Of a stretch of 64,000 nt of DNA, positions 1-8,366 are shown in pieces. Every line of letters begins with the position of its first letter. Position 1 is the first letter of the stretch. A program made the translations under genes and the position numbers. This DNA is from Streptomyces canus (GTDB lineage Bacteria > Actinomycetota > Actinomycetes > Streptomycetales > Streptomycetaceae): assembly GCF_030815415.1 (NCBI RefSeq), contig NZ_JAUSWW010000001.1:8122001-8186000 (forward strand). The letters run 5' to 3'. The notes below the pieces were generated by a model, which worked only from the letters and a program-made list of their open reading frames with translations, did not search any database and was not told the DNA's origin.

Positions 1-697
1 CCGCCATGATCCCGGCGACATCGCCGAACTCGGCCAGCAGCTTGGCGGCCGTCTTCTCCCCGATGCCGGGCACCCCCGGCAGACCGTCGCTCGGGTCGCC
101 GCGCAGCAGCGCCAGATCCGCGTACCCCGGCCCGTCGACCCCATACTTCTCGCGCAGCCACGCCTCGTCCGTGAGCTGGAGGGTGCCCACGCCCTTGAGC
201 GGGTACAGCACCCGCACCCCGCGCGCGTCGTCCACCAGCTGGTACAGATCGCGGTCGCCGGTGACGATGTCCACCGGGCCCTTCGCCCGCGCGGTGAAGG
301 TGCCGATCACATCGTCCGCCTCGTACCCCGCGACGCCCACGCGCGCGATGCCGAGCGCGTCCAGGACCTCCTCGATGACCGGGACCTGCGGCGACAGCGT
401 GTCCGGCACCTCCTCCTCGTCCGGCCCCGCCGCCCGCTCCTCGGCGACGCGGTGCGCCTTGTAGGAGGGGATCAGATCGACCCGCCACTGAGGACGCCAG
501 TCGGCGTCCATGCAGGCCACCAGCTCATCGGGGCGGTGGTCCCTGACCAGGCGGTCGATGAATTCCAGCAGGCCGCGCACGGCGTTCACCGGCGTGCCGT
601 CCGGGGCCTTCACGGACTCCGGGACGCCGAAGTAGGCGCGGAAGTAGAGGGAGGCGGTGTCGAGGAGCATGAGTCGTCCGGTCACGCCTCGCATCAT
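1..697 (-). CDS. 5'-3' exonuclease (DNA polymerase I N-terminal-like), 3' end outside window
   Basis: Reverse-strand translation gives a PIN/FEN-type 5'-3' exonuclease: N-terminal LMLLDTASLYFRAYFGVP, then the acidic residues of YEADDVIG and DIVTGDRDLYQLV, and the helix-hairpin-helix start LPGVPGIGEKTAAKLL just before the window edge. Such stand-alone proteins resemble the exonuclease domain of PolA and act on flapped or nicked DNA in repair and Okazaki-fragment processing. About 232 codons are present and the C-terminus lies to the left. Candidate starts are ATG at 697 or 694 and GTG at 685, the last immediately before TGRLMLLD. The start is uncertain because no strong ribosome binding site is seen. 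It is divergent from the transporter at 852. Confidence 0.85.
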   Translation of the reverse strand, partial: MMRGVTGRLMLLDTASLYFRAYFGVPESVKAPDGTPVNAVRGLLEFIDRLVRDHRPDELVACMDADWRPQWRVDLIPSYKAHRVAEERAAGPDEEEVPDTLSPQVPVIEEVLDALGIARVGVAGYEADDVIGTFTARAKGPVDIVTGDRDLYQLVDDARGVRVLYPLKGVGTLQLTDEAWLREKYGVDGPGYADLALLRGDPSDGLPGVPGIGEKTAAKLLAEFGDVAGIMA

Positions 698-851
698 GCC
701 GTACGCCGCCGACAGTCACCGGTCCTCAGCGTTGTGAAGCCGCTACGGCGATCCCACGGAATGGTTGTGAACTGAACCACTTCGGCGTTTGCCCTGGTCG
801 GTCGAGGGCAGGCGCCGCCACTGACCCCCGCCCCCGAGTCAAGAGGTACGC

Positions 852-1940
852 GTGTCAGCCAGCCTAGAGGCCGAACATCTCTACAAGGTGTTCGGCAGAC
901 GACCGAGTGAGGCAGTCGAGAGACTGCGCGATGGAGCCGACCGGGAGGAGTTGCGCGCCGACGGCAGCACCGCCGCGGTCGTCGACGCCTCCTTCACCGT
1001 GGAGCCCGGCCAGATCTTCGTCGTCATGGGCCTGTCGGGATCCGGCAAGTCCACCTTGCTGCGCATGCTCAACGGCCTCCTCGAGCCCACTGCCGGACAC
1101 GTCCGCTTCGACGGCCAGGACCTGACCGCGCTCGGCGACCGCGAGCTGCGCGCGGTCCGGGCGAGGAAGATCAGCATGGTCTTCCAGCACTTCGCGCTCT
1201 TCCCGCACCGCAGCGTCCTGGAGAACGCCGCCTACGGCCTCGCCGTACAGGGCGTCCCCCGCGCCGAGCGCGAGAAGCGCGCCACCGAGGCCCTGGCCCT
1301 GTGCGGTCTGGCCGGCTGGGAGAAGTCCTGGCCCGACGAGCTGTCCGGCGGTATGCAGCAGCGCGTCGGTCTGGCCCGCGCGCTGGCCACCGACGCCGAC
1401 CTGCTCCTGATGGACGAGTCCTTCAGCGCGCTGGACCCGCTGATCCGCCGCGACATGCAGGACCAGCTCCTGGAGCTCCAGAAGACCCTGAAGAAGACCA
1501 TCGTCTTCATCACCCACGACCTCAACGAGGCCATGCGCCTGGGCGACCGCATCGCCGTCATGCGCGACGGCCGTATCGTCCAGATCGGCAGCGCGGAGGA
1601 CATCCTCGTCCGGCCCGCCGACGACTACGTGGCCTCCTTCACCCAGGACGTCGACCGCTCGCGGGTCCTGACCGCGGGCGCCGTCATGGACCCGGACGTC
1701 GTCGGTGACGAGGTCGGCTGCCGCTGCGAGACCGCGACACCGGACACCCCCTTCACCGAACTCTGCGCGATCAGCGCCCGGCTGACGCACCCCGTCGCCG
1801 TCCTCGACAAGACGGGCGAACTCGTCGGCCGCGTCCCGAGACAACGCCTGGTCGCGTTCCTCGGCGACGAGCAGTCCGACCCGGTGGCCTGCGACTCGCC
1901 CCGGGACAAGGGCGGCGACAAGGCGGTGGCCCGTGCCTAG
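852..1940 (+). CDS. Glycine betaine/proline ABC transporter ATP-binding protein (ProV/OpuAA type)
   Basis: ABC ATPase of 362 aa with all nucleotide-binding motifs: Walker A GLSGSGKST near residue 60, signature LSGGMQQR, Walker B LLLMDESFSALD and the switch His in FITHD. The N-terminal YKVFGRRPSEA segment is typical of ProV/OpuAA. A C-terminal stretch (about residues 275-345, MDPDVVGDE to LVGRVPRQRLVAFLG) resembles a CBS module, which in OpuA acts as an ionic-strength sensor; the CBS call is inference. It starts at GTG with AAGAGG 6 nt upstream and overlaps the permease gene by 8 nt, so the two are co-translated. The likely role is energising import of compatible solutes during osmotic stress. 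Confidence 0.93.
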   Translation: MSASLEAEHLYKVFGRRPSEAVERLRDGADREELRADGSTAAVVDASFTVEPGQIFVVMGLSGSGKSTLLRMLNGLLEPTAGHVRFDGQDLTALGDRELRAVRARKISMVFQHFALFPHRSVLENAAYGLAVQGVPRAEREKRATEALALCGLAGWEKSWPDELSGGMQQRVGLARALATDADLLLMDESFSALDPLIRRDMQDQLLELQKTLKKTIVFITHDLNEAMRLGDRIAVMRDGRIVQIGSAEDILVRPADDYVASFTQDVDRSRVLTAGAVMDPDVVGDEVGCRCETATPDTPFTELCAISARLTHPVAVLDKTGELVGRVPRQRLVAFLGDEQSDPVACDSPRDKGGDKAVARA

Positions 1941-4539
1941 GATCCCGCTCGGCGACTGGGTCAACGACGCGGTCGACTGGCTGCTCGGCCACATGGCCTG
2001 GCTCTTCGACTTCCTCAAGACCGTCTTCACCGGCACCTACGACGGTATCGACGCCGTCCTCCAGGCGCCCCAGCCCCTGCTCCTCGCGGGCATCTTCGCC
2101 GTCATCGCCTTCTGGCTGCGCGGCACCACGGCCGGCGTCCTCACCTTCGCGGGCTTCGCCTTCATCGACTCCCTCGAACTGTGGGACGACGCGATGGTGA
2201 CCCTCTCACTGGTCCTCGTCGCCACGATCATCGCCCTGGTGATCTCCGTGCCCGTCGGCATCTGGGCGGCCCGCTCCGACCGGGCCAGCGGACTGGTCAG
2301 GCCGGTCCTGGACTTCATGCAGACGCTGCCCGCGATGATCTACCTGATCCCGGCGATCCTCTTCTTCGGCACCGGCGCCTCCGCGGGCATCGTCGCCACC
2401 CTGATCTTCGCGCTCGCCCCCGGCGTGCGCATGACCGAGCTGGGCATCCGCCAGGTCGACAAGGAACTGGTCGAGGCGGCCGAGGCGTTCGGCACGACTC
2501 CCAGGGACACCCTCCTGCGGGTCCAGCTCCCGCTCGCCCTGCCCACTGTCATGGCCGGCGTCAACCAGGTCATCATGCTCGGCCTGTCCATGGCCGCGAT
2601 CGCCGGCATGGTCGGCACCGGCGGCCTCGGCGGACGCGTCAACGAGGCCATCGGCCAGCTCGACGTGGGCCTCGGGTCCGAGGCGGGTGTCGCCATCGTG
2701 GTCCTCGCGATCTACCTCGACCGCATGACCGGCGCCCTGGGCTCCCAGGTCTCCCCGCTGGGCCGCCGCGCCGCCGCCAGGGCGCGTGCCGCACAGGGGC
2801 TGAAGATCTGGTCGTACCGTCCCCGTCCGCAGGTCGCCGTCATCGGCGTGGTGGTCCTCGCCCTCGTCGCGGGCGGCATGGGGATGTTCGGCGGCAAGGA
2901 CGACAGCGCCGCCCCGGTCGGCGAGAACGTCGGCCAGGGCAAGAAGGTCAGCATCGGCTACATCCCCTGGGACGAGGGCGTCGCCTCCACCTTCCTCTGG
3001 AAGGAGCTGCTGGAGGAACGCGGCTTCGAGGTGGACGCCAAGCAGCTCGACGCCGGCCCGCTCTACACCTCCCTGGCCTCCGGCAACGTCGACTTCCAGA
3101 CCGACGCCTGGCTGCCGACCACCCACGCCGAGTACTGGAAGAAGTACGGCGACCGGCTGGACGACCTGGGCTCCTGGTACGGCCCGACCTCCCTGGAGCT
3201 GAGCGTCCCCTCGTACATGAAGGGCATCGACTCCCTGGAGGACCTCAAGGGCAGGTCCGCCGAGTTCGGCGGGAAGATCACCGGCATCGAGTCCAGCGCC
3301 GGAATGATGGGTCTGCTCAAGAGCAAGGTCCTCAAGGACTACGGCCTCGACAAGGAGTACAAGGTCGTCGACAGCTCCACGCCGGCGATGCTGGCCGAGC
3401 TGAAACGGGCGTACAGCAAGCAGGAACCGGTCGTCGTCACGCTCTGGTCGCCGCACTGGGCGTACAGCGACTACAAGCTGAAGAAGCTCAAGGACCCCAA
3501 GGGTGCCTGGGGCAAGGGCGACGGTGTGCACACGGTGGCCCGCAAGGGCTTCGCCGACGACAACCCGGTCGTCGCGAAGTGGCTGAAGAACTTCAGGATG
3601 AGCGAGAAGCAGCTCACCGGTTTGGAAGCCGAGATCAACAAGGCGGGCAAGGGCAAGCAGCAGGACGCCGTACGCGCCTGGCTGAAGGCCGACCCGGGTG
3701 TGCTCGACAAGCTCGCACCCGTCGCGGACACCGCCGCCCCCGCCGAGGCGAAGCGGCCCGTCGACGTGGCCTGGTTCCCCTGGGACGAGGACATCGCCGT
3801 CACCTACCTCTGGAAGAACGTCCTGGAGCGGCGCGGCTACCGGCTGAACCTGAAGCAGATGGACGTCGGCCCGGTCTACACGGGCCTCGCCTCCGGGGAC
3901 CTCGATCTCAACTTCGACGCCTGGCTGCCGTACGCGCAGGCGAACTACTGGGACAAGAACAAGGACAGACTCGCCGACCTCGGCACCTGGTACGAGCCGA
4001 CCTCGCTGGAGGTCGCGGTCCCCTCGTACGTCAAGGGCGTGACGTCGTACGAGGATCTCCAGGGCAAGGCCGACCTCTTCGACGGGAGGATCATCGGCAT
4101 CGAACCGGGCACCGGCGAGATGAACCTCCTCAAGAAGAAGGTCCTGCCCGGCTACGGCCTGGACAAGGAGTACGACCTCGTCGACGGCTCCACGCCCGCG
4201 ATGCTGGCCGAGCTCAAGCGCGCGTACGCCAAGAAGCAGCCCGTGGCCGTCGTGCTCTGGTCGCCGCACTGGGCGTACAGCCAGTACGACCTGACCAAGC
4301 TGAAGGACGACAAGAAGCTCTTCGGCGAGGGCAACACGATCCGGACCATCGCCAACGAGAAGTTCCCGGCGCAGTACCCGCAGCTCACCAAGTGGATCAA
4401 GAACTTCCGGATGAGCGAGGACGAGCTCGGCACCCTGGAGGCCGAGATCAACCAGCGGGGCCAGGGCCACGAGGAAGAGGCCGTCGCCGCCTGGCTGAAG
4501 GAGCACCCGGACGTGGCGGAGCGGATGACACCGCGGTAG
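1933..4539 (+). CDS. Glycine betaine ABC permease fused to two tandem OpuAC substrate-binding domains
   Basis: 868-aa fusion. Residues about 40-290 form a ProW-type permease with several membrane segments and the EAA loop (EAAEAFGTTPRDTLLR, near 180). A further membrane helix lies at about 299-321. Two homologous solute-binding domains follow, at about 337-600 and 608-866. Each has the Trp-rich betaine-binding features: IPWDEG/FPWDED, a DAWLP segment, and an identical SPHWAYS. Single permease-OpuAC fusions are known; here the receptor is duplicated in tandem, giving potentially four receptors per permease dimer. The GTG start overlaps the ATPase stop by 8 nt. The protein is anchored in the membrane with the receptors outside. 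Confidence 0.93.
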   Translation: MPRIPLGDWVNDAVDWLLGHMAWLFDFLKTVFTGTYDGIDAVLQAPQPLLLAGIFAVIAFWLRGTTAGVLTFAGFAFIDSLELWDDAMVTLSLVLVATIIALVISVPVGIWAARSDRASGLVRPVLDFMQTLPAMIYLIPAILFFGTGASAGIVATLIFALAPGVRMTELGIRQVDKELVEAAEAFGTTPRDTLLRVQLPLALPTVMAGVNQVIMLGLSMAAIAGMVGTGGLGGRVNEAIGQLDVGLGSEAGVAIVVLAIYLDRMTGALGSQVSPLGRRAAARARAAQGLKIWSYRPRPQVAVIGVVVLALVAGGMGMFGGKDDSAAPVGENVGQGKKVSIGYIPWDEGVASTFLWKELLEERGFEVDAKQLDAGPLYTSLASGNVDFQTDAWLPTTHAEYWKKYGDRLDDLGSWYGPTSLELSVPSYMKGIDSLEDLKGRSAEFGGKITGIESSAGMMGLLKSKVLKDYGLDKEYKVVDSSTPAMLAELKRAYSKQEPVVVTLWSPHWAYSDYKLKKLKDPKGAWGKGDGVHTVARKGFADDNPVVAKWLKNFRMSEKQLTGLEAEINKAGKGKQQDAVRAWLKADPGVLDKLAPVADTAAPAEAKRPVDVAWFPWDEDIAVTYLWKNVLERRGYRLNLKQMDVGPVYTGLASGDLDLNFDAWLPYAQANYWDKNKDRLADLGTWYEPTSLEVAVPSYVKGVTSYEDLQGKADLFDGRIIGIEPGTGEMNLLKKKVLPGYGLDKEYDLVDGSTPAMLAELKRAYAKKQPVAVVLWSPHWAYSQYDLTKLKDDKKLFGEGNTIRTIANEKFPAQYPQLTKWIKNFRMSEDELGTLEAEINQRGQGHEEEAVAAWLKEHPDVAERMTPR

Positions 4540-4913
4540 CCGCCCTTTCGAAGCCGCCCGGGGGGCGGGCTCCCCACGTGACCTGACGGCGTGTGGCGAG
4601 GCCCGCCCCTCGGGCATGTCCGGGGCCCGCGCATCCGTACGTCGTCCATGAAAAGGATCCGGACAACCACAAAGAGCTACGCCGCCCCCTGAGCCTCATC
4701 GGGCGCTCGTGGTCAGCCGGTTCGTCCTGACGGCGCAAACCCCGCACGGAGCGGGTGGAGAGCTGATCTACTGGCCGGAGTTGGCGAGATGGACCGCACG
4801 GGGTTTACGGCAATGTGACGGGCGCGTGAAACGGTTTGCCGAACATGCGTAGGGTGCAGACAACTCCTCAGAGAGCGTGAACGGACCGACGAGCGAAGGA
4901 GGGAGCCGGAGCG
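4540..4913. other. Intergenic region: weak hairpins and putative promoter
   Basis: No gene is visible in these 374 nt. Two small GC hairpins follow the permease stop (CCGCCC at 4554-4559 with GGGCGG at 4563-4568; GCCCG at 4601-4605 with CGGGC at 4611-4615) and could slow or end transcription, though no U-tract follows. Near the right end a -10-like TAGGGT lies at 4850-4855, and a strong ribosome binding site GAAGGAGGG lies at 4895-4903, ten nt before the next ATG. Confidence 0.4.
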
Positions 4914-5483
4914 ATGGGCGACCACAAAGAACAACCCTTGCGGGTGGGCGCGGCCGTCAGGCGGCGACGCCGTGCGCTGGAGCTCACCCTCGCCGTCGTG
5001 GCCGAACGCAGCGGCCTGTCGGTGCCCTTCCTCAGCCAGATCGAGAACGAGCGGGCGCGGCCCAGCCAGAGCTCCCTGGAGAAGGTGGCCGACGCCCTGC
5101 GCACCACCGCCGTGGAACTCCTCGCCGCCGCCGACCCGGCGTGCAGCGTCGACGTCGTCCGCTTTGACGACGCCGAGCCGGAGTGCCGGACCCGGGTGCG
5201 TTCCCTGGTGCGCGGCCACCACCAGATGCACGCCCAGGAGTTCACCGGTGACCATGACGCCGGGCGTGAATTCCAGTTCCGCAACGACCAGTTGATGTAC
5301 GTCGCCGACGGCGCGGTGGAGATCGAGGCGGAGGGGCGGGCGTACCGGCTCGGCCGCGCCGACACGCTCTACCTCACCGGCGGGGTCCGGCACCGGTGGC
5401 GGGCGACCGTGCCCGAGACCCGGGTCGTGGTCGTCGCGGTGGCCGAACACATCGAGGCGGTCCGGGACCGGCCACGCACGTGA
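4914..5483 (+). CDS. XRE-family transcriptional regulator with C-terminal cupin domain
   Basis: 189 aa. An N-terminal helix-turn-helix of the XRE class (residues about 12-66, containing LTLAVVAERSGLSVPFLSQI and the ENERARPS turn typical of SinR/cro-like domains) is followed by a cupin fold (about 110-185: FRNDQLMYVADGAVEIEAEG, then DTLYLTGGVRHRW). This architecture is common in regulators that sense small molecules through the cupin. It is preceded by a strong ribosome binding site. The next gene, 26 nt downstream on the same strand, may be co-transcribed. The target and ligand cannot be read from the sequence. Confidence 0.88.
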   Translation: MGDHKEQPLRVGAAVRRRRRALELTLAVVAERSGLSVPFLSQIENERARPSQSSLEKVADALRTTAVELLAAADPACSVDVVRFDDAEPECRTRVRSLVRGHHQMHAQEFTGDHDAGREFQFRNDQLMYVADGAVEIEAEGRAYRLGRADTLYLTGGVRHRWRATVPETRVVVVAVAEHIEAVRDRPRT

Positions 5484-5508
5484 GGGCCCCGCACGAGAGG
5501 GCCGCACC

Positions 5509-6228
5509 GTGAGGGTCGTCTCCCTCGTCCCGTCCCTGACGGAGGCGGTCGCCCGGTCCGTCCCCGGCGTCCTGGTCGGCGCCACCGACTGGTGCACCCA
5601 CCCGGCGGACCTCGACGTCGTGCGCGTGGGCGGCACCAAGAACCCCGAGACCGACCGAGTCCTCGCCCTCGCCCCCGACCTGGTGATCGCCAACGAGGAG
5701 GAGAACCGGGAGCCGGACCTCGCCGTTCTGCGCGAGGCGGGCGTCGAGGTCCTGGTGACCGAGGTGAGGGACGTCCCGCAGGCCTTCCGGGAACTGGCAC
5801 GGGTCCTTGAGGCGTGCGGTGCGCCGGGACGGCCGCGCTGGCTGGACGAGGCGGAGCGGACGTGGTCGGCCCTGCCGGAACCGGGGTCCGCCATGACGGC
5901 GGTGGTCCCGGTCTGGCGCCGCCCCTGGATGGTGCTGGGGCGCGACACCTTCGCCGGCGATGTGCTGGCGCGTCTGGGCGTGGACCATGTGTACGCGACG
6001 CACCCCGAGCGCTATCCGCGGATCCCGGTCGACGACCTGAACGCGGCCGCACCGGACGTCGTCGTCCTCCCGGACGAGCCCTACCGCTTCACCGCGCACG
6101 ACGGCCCGGAGGCGTTCCCGGGACTGCCCTGCGCCCTCGTCAGCGGCCGGCACCTCACCTGGTACGGCCCCTCCCTCAGCGAAGCGCCACGGCTGCTGAC
6201 GCGGGCCCTGCGAGCAGCGCACCGCTGA
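5509..6228 (+). CDS. Helical-backbone metal/cobalamin receptor-like protein (BtuF fold), no signal peptide
   Basis: 239 aa matching class III periplasmic-binding folds: it begins RVVSLVPSLTEAV, has VGATDWCTHP, TDRVLALAPDLVIANEEENR and a second lobe with VDDLNAAAPDVVVLPDEPYRF. These features recall BtuF and related cobalamin or Fe-siderophore receptors. Unlike exported receptors it starts directly with the first beta strand and has neither signal peptide nor lipobox, so a cytoplasmic location is inferred. No transporter permease is adjacent. It starts at GTG with GAGAGGG upstream. Its 3' end overlaps the convergent carrier gene by 53 nt. The function is uncertain. Confidence 0.75.
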   Translation: MRVVSLVPSLTEAVARSVPGVLVGATDWCTHPADLDVVRVGGTKNPETDRVLALAPDLVIANEEENREPDLAVLREAGVEVLVTEVRDVPQAFRELARVLEACGAPGRPRWLDEAERTWSALPEPGSAMTAVVPVWRRPWMVLGRDTFAGDVLARLGVDHVYATHPERYPRIPVDDLNAAAPDVVVLPDEPYRFTAHDGPEAFPGLPCALVSGRHLTWYGPSLSEAPRLLTRALRAAHR

Positions 6229-7315
6229 GCAGCCCGCGCGCGGTGTGCAGGGCGGCGACAGTCCAGGCGGCGACGAGAACGACGTACAGCACGACCGCGA
6301 GCCACTGGAAGGCGAGCAGCCCGGTGTGCCGGGCCAGCCCCTCCGCCCCGGTGACACAGGTGCCGACCGGGAAGGTGAAGGCCCACCACGTCATCGCGAA
6401 CCCCATGCCCTCCCGCCGGGCGCGCAGCACGTGCGCGGTGGCGAGCGCGAACCACAGCAGCGCGAACCCCATGACCGGCACGCCGTAGAGCACGGCGAGG
6501 ACGCCGAAGCCGCCGCTGTAGGGCGTCGGTACGACACCGGGCGCGATGTCCGCGAAATGGTTGACGGCGGTGGTGGACTGCCCGAGCGGGCCCAGCACCA
6601 GGAACAGGGTCGGGGCGAGGGCGAGGGGCAGCGGACCGCCGGTGATGAGCCGTCCGAAGACCAGCGGCAGCATGAGCAGGGTCGCGAGCAGGCTGATCCC
6701 GAACAGGGCCACGCACGCGAGCAGCAGGGTCTCCCGCGCCTGCCCGGCCGGGAGATGGGGCACGAGCAGCGGCCCGAGCGCGGCCGACACCATGGGCGCG
6801 ACGAGCGGCAGCAGCCACACGGGAGTGGCTTGTGACGGCTCGATGCGATGGCGTACGGCCATGAGGTACGGGACGGCGACGGCGGCGGTGAGTCCGATGG
6901 CCGTGCCGGCGGTGAAGAGCACGGCGTCGAGAGCGACCGCGGCTCGGGTGCCGATCCAGTCGGAGCCGACGGTGAGGGCGCCGCCGCCGACGGCGAGGAG
7001 GGCCATGGAGAGGCAGCCGTAGAAGGGCGCCATGGCCGGGTCGAGGAGATGGGCGCGGGCCTGGTCCCGATGGTGGGTCCAGTGCAGGGCGCGGGCGCAG
7101 AGCAGGACGGCGAGGAGAGCGAGGGAGAGCGCCCAGACGCCGGTGAGGGCGGTGCGCAGACCGGGAACGGAGACCGGCAGTCCGGCTCCGGCGGTGGCGA
7201 CGATGGCGGTGCCCATGACGGTGGCGTACCAGTTGGGTCCGAGGTGACGGACGGCGATGGCACGCGGGGGTCGTGCGGTGGCACGGGGCAGAAGGGGGTG
7301 GGCTGCGGTGACCAT
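6176..7315 (-). CDS. TDT-family membrane transporter (tellurite/C4-dicarboxylate/sulfite type)
   Basis: 379 aa and strongly hydrophobic, with about ten predicted membrane segments. It opens with LGPNWYATVMGTAIVAT, the family-typical first helix of TDT carriers (TehA, Mae1, SSU1), and later contains MTWWAFTFPVGTCVTGAEGL, another family hallmark. Family members move C4-dicarboxylates, sulfite or tellurite-related anions; the substrate here is unknown. ATG at 7315 is chosen because the upstream extension would run through the divergent LysR gene. The gene is divergent from the LysR regulator with only 70 nt between starts, so it is the probable target of that regulator. Confidence 0.88.
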   Translation of the reverse strand: MVTAAHPLLPRATARPPRAIAVRHLGPNWYATVMGTAIVATAGAGLPVSVPGLRTALTGVWALSLALLAVLLCARALHWTHHRDQARAHLLDPAMAPFYGCLSMALLAVGGGALTVGSDWIGTRAAVALDAVLFTAGTAIGLTAAVAVPYLMAVRHRIEPSQATPVWLLPLVAPMVSAALGPLLVPHLPAGQARETLLLACVALFGISLLATLLMLPLVFGRLITGGPLPLALAPTLFLVLGPLGQSTTAVNHFADIAPGVVPTPYSGGFGVLAVLYGVPVMGFALLWFALATAHVLRARREGMGFAMTWWAFTFPVGTCVTGAEGLARHTGLLAFQWLAVVLYVVLVAAWTVAALHTARGLLSGALLAGPASAAVALR

Positions 7316-7371
7316 GATTCGACGATCGCGTGAGAGTGCGGCTGCCACCAGGGACGACGTGTCTATGAGGG

Positions 7372-7388
7372 CATAAACTGCATTTATG
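7372..7388. promoter_or_regulatory. Inverted repeat CATAAA-N5-TTTATG over the LysR start codon
   Basis: A perfect 6-bp inverted repeat with a 5-nt spacer; its right arm contains the predicted ATG of the LysR gene. It lies between the divergent carrier and regulator genes, where an autoregulatory LysR site is expected. The AT-rich composition stands out from the surroundings. Its role is inferred from position only. Confidence 0.5.
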
Positions 7389-8315
7389 AGCAGTGAGCGG
7401 GAGGGCTCTCCCTCGACCCCCGGTGGCATGCTGGCGCACCGCGTCCCCGACCTGGGGGCGCTGGAGCTGCTGCTGGCGGTGGCCAGGCTCGGCAGCCTGG
7501 GTGCGGCGGCGCGGGAGACCGGCATCACCCAGCCGGCGGCCAGCAGCCGCATTCGCTCGATGGAACGTCAGCTGGGGGTGGCGCTGGTGGACCGCTCACC
7601 GCGCGGCTCCCGTCTCACGGACGCGGGCGCGCTGGTGACGGACTGGGCGCGGCGGATCGTGGAGGCCGCGGAGGCGTTCGACGTGGGGGCGCAGGCGTTG
7701 CGGGACCGGCGGGACTCGCGGCTGCGGGTCGCGGCGAGCATGACGATCGCGGAGTATCTGCTGCCGGGCTGGCTGTTGGCGCTGCGCGCCCAGCGTCCGG
7801 ACACGGCGGTGTCCTTGCTGGCCGGCAACTCGGCGGCGGTGGCCGCCCGGCTGCTCTCGGACGAGGCCGACCTGGGGTTCGTGGAGGGCCTGAACGTACC
7901 GACGGGCCTCGACTCGGTCGTGATCGCCCACGACCACCTGATCGTGGTGACCGCCCCGGCCCACCCCTGGGCCCGCCGCCGACGGCCCCTGGCGGCGGAC
8001 GAACTGGCGGTGACACCCTTGATCCTGCGGGAGAAGGGCTCGGGGACGCGGCAGGTCCTGGACGCGGCACTGGGCGGTCTGGCGCGCCCGTTGATCGAGC
8101 TGTCGTCCACCACCGCGGTGAAGGCGGCAGCCGTCAGCGGCGCCGGGCCGGCGGTACTGAGCGAACTGGCGGTGGGCGAGGAACTGGCGATGCGCCGCCT
8201 CGTGCGGGTACCGGTGGAAGGAGTCTCCCTGGCACGGGACTTGAGAGCGGTGTGGCCGACGGGACACCGCCCGGTGGGACCGGCCAGGGAACTGCTGTCG
8301 CTGACGCGGGGGTAG
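7386..8315 (+). CDS. LysR-family transcriptional regulator
   Basis: 309 aa. An N-terminal winged helix-turn-helix (about residues 20-80: LELLLAVARLGSLGAAARETGITQPAASSRI, then a wing ending LVDRSPRGSRLTDAG) is followed by a LysR co-inducer domain (about 105-300). Divergent arrangement with the TDT carrier suggests that it regulates that gene and itself. An internal ATG at 7428 is an alternative start 14 residues downstream; it would free the palindrome at 7372-7388 to act purely as an operator. Neither start has a convincing ribosome binding site. Confidence 0.92.
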   Translation: MSSEREGSPSTPGGMLAHRVPDLGALELLLAVARLGSLGAAARETGITQPAASSRIRSMERQLGVALVDRSPRGSRLTDAGALVTDWARRIVEAAEAFDVGAQALRDRRDSRLRVAASMTIAEYLLPGWLLALRAQRPDTAVSLLAGNSAAVAARLLSDEADLGFVEGLNVPTGLDSVVIAHDHLIVVTAPAHPWARRRRPLAADELAVTPLILREKGSGTRQVLDAALGGLARPLIELSSTTAVKAAAVSGAGPAVLSELAVGEELAMRRLVRVPVEGVSLARDLRAVWPTGHRPVGPARELLSLTRG

Positions 8316-8366
8316 GGGCCGCGGCGGCGAAAAACTCCTGGCCCGCCACCACGGCCGACCCGCACC

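Noticed and set aside
2206..4617. Long antisense frames opposite the betaine transporter
   Set aside because: They are Gly/Val/Arg-rich shadow frames produced by high third-position GC, without family motifs or start signals.
7316..7552. N-terminal extension of the TDT carrier to 458 aa
   Set aside because: It would run antisense through the LysR gene and across the divergent promoter. The carrier's first helix begins just after the ATG at 7315.
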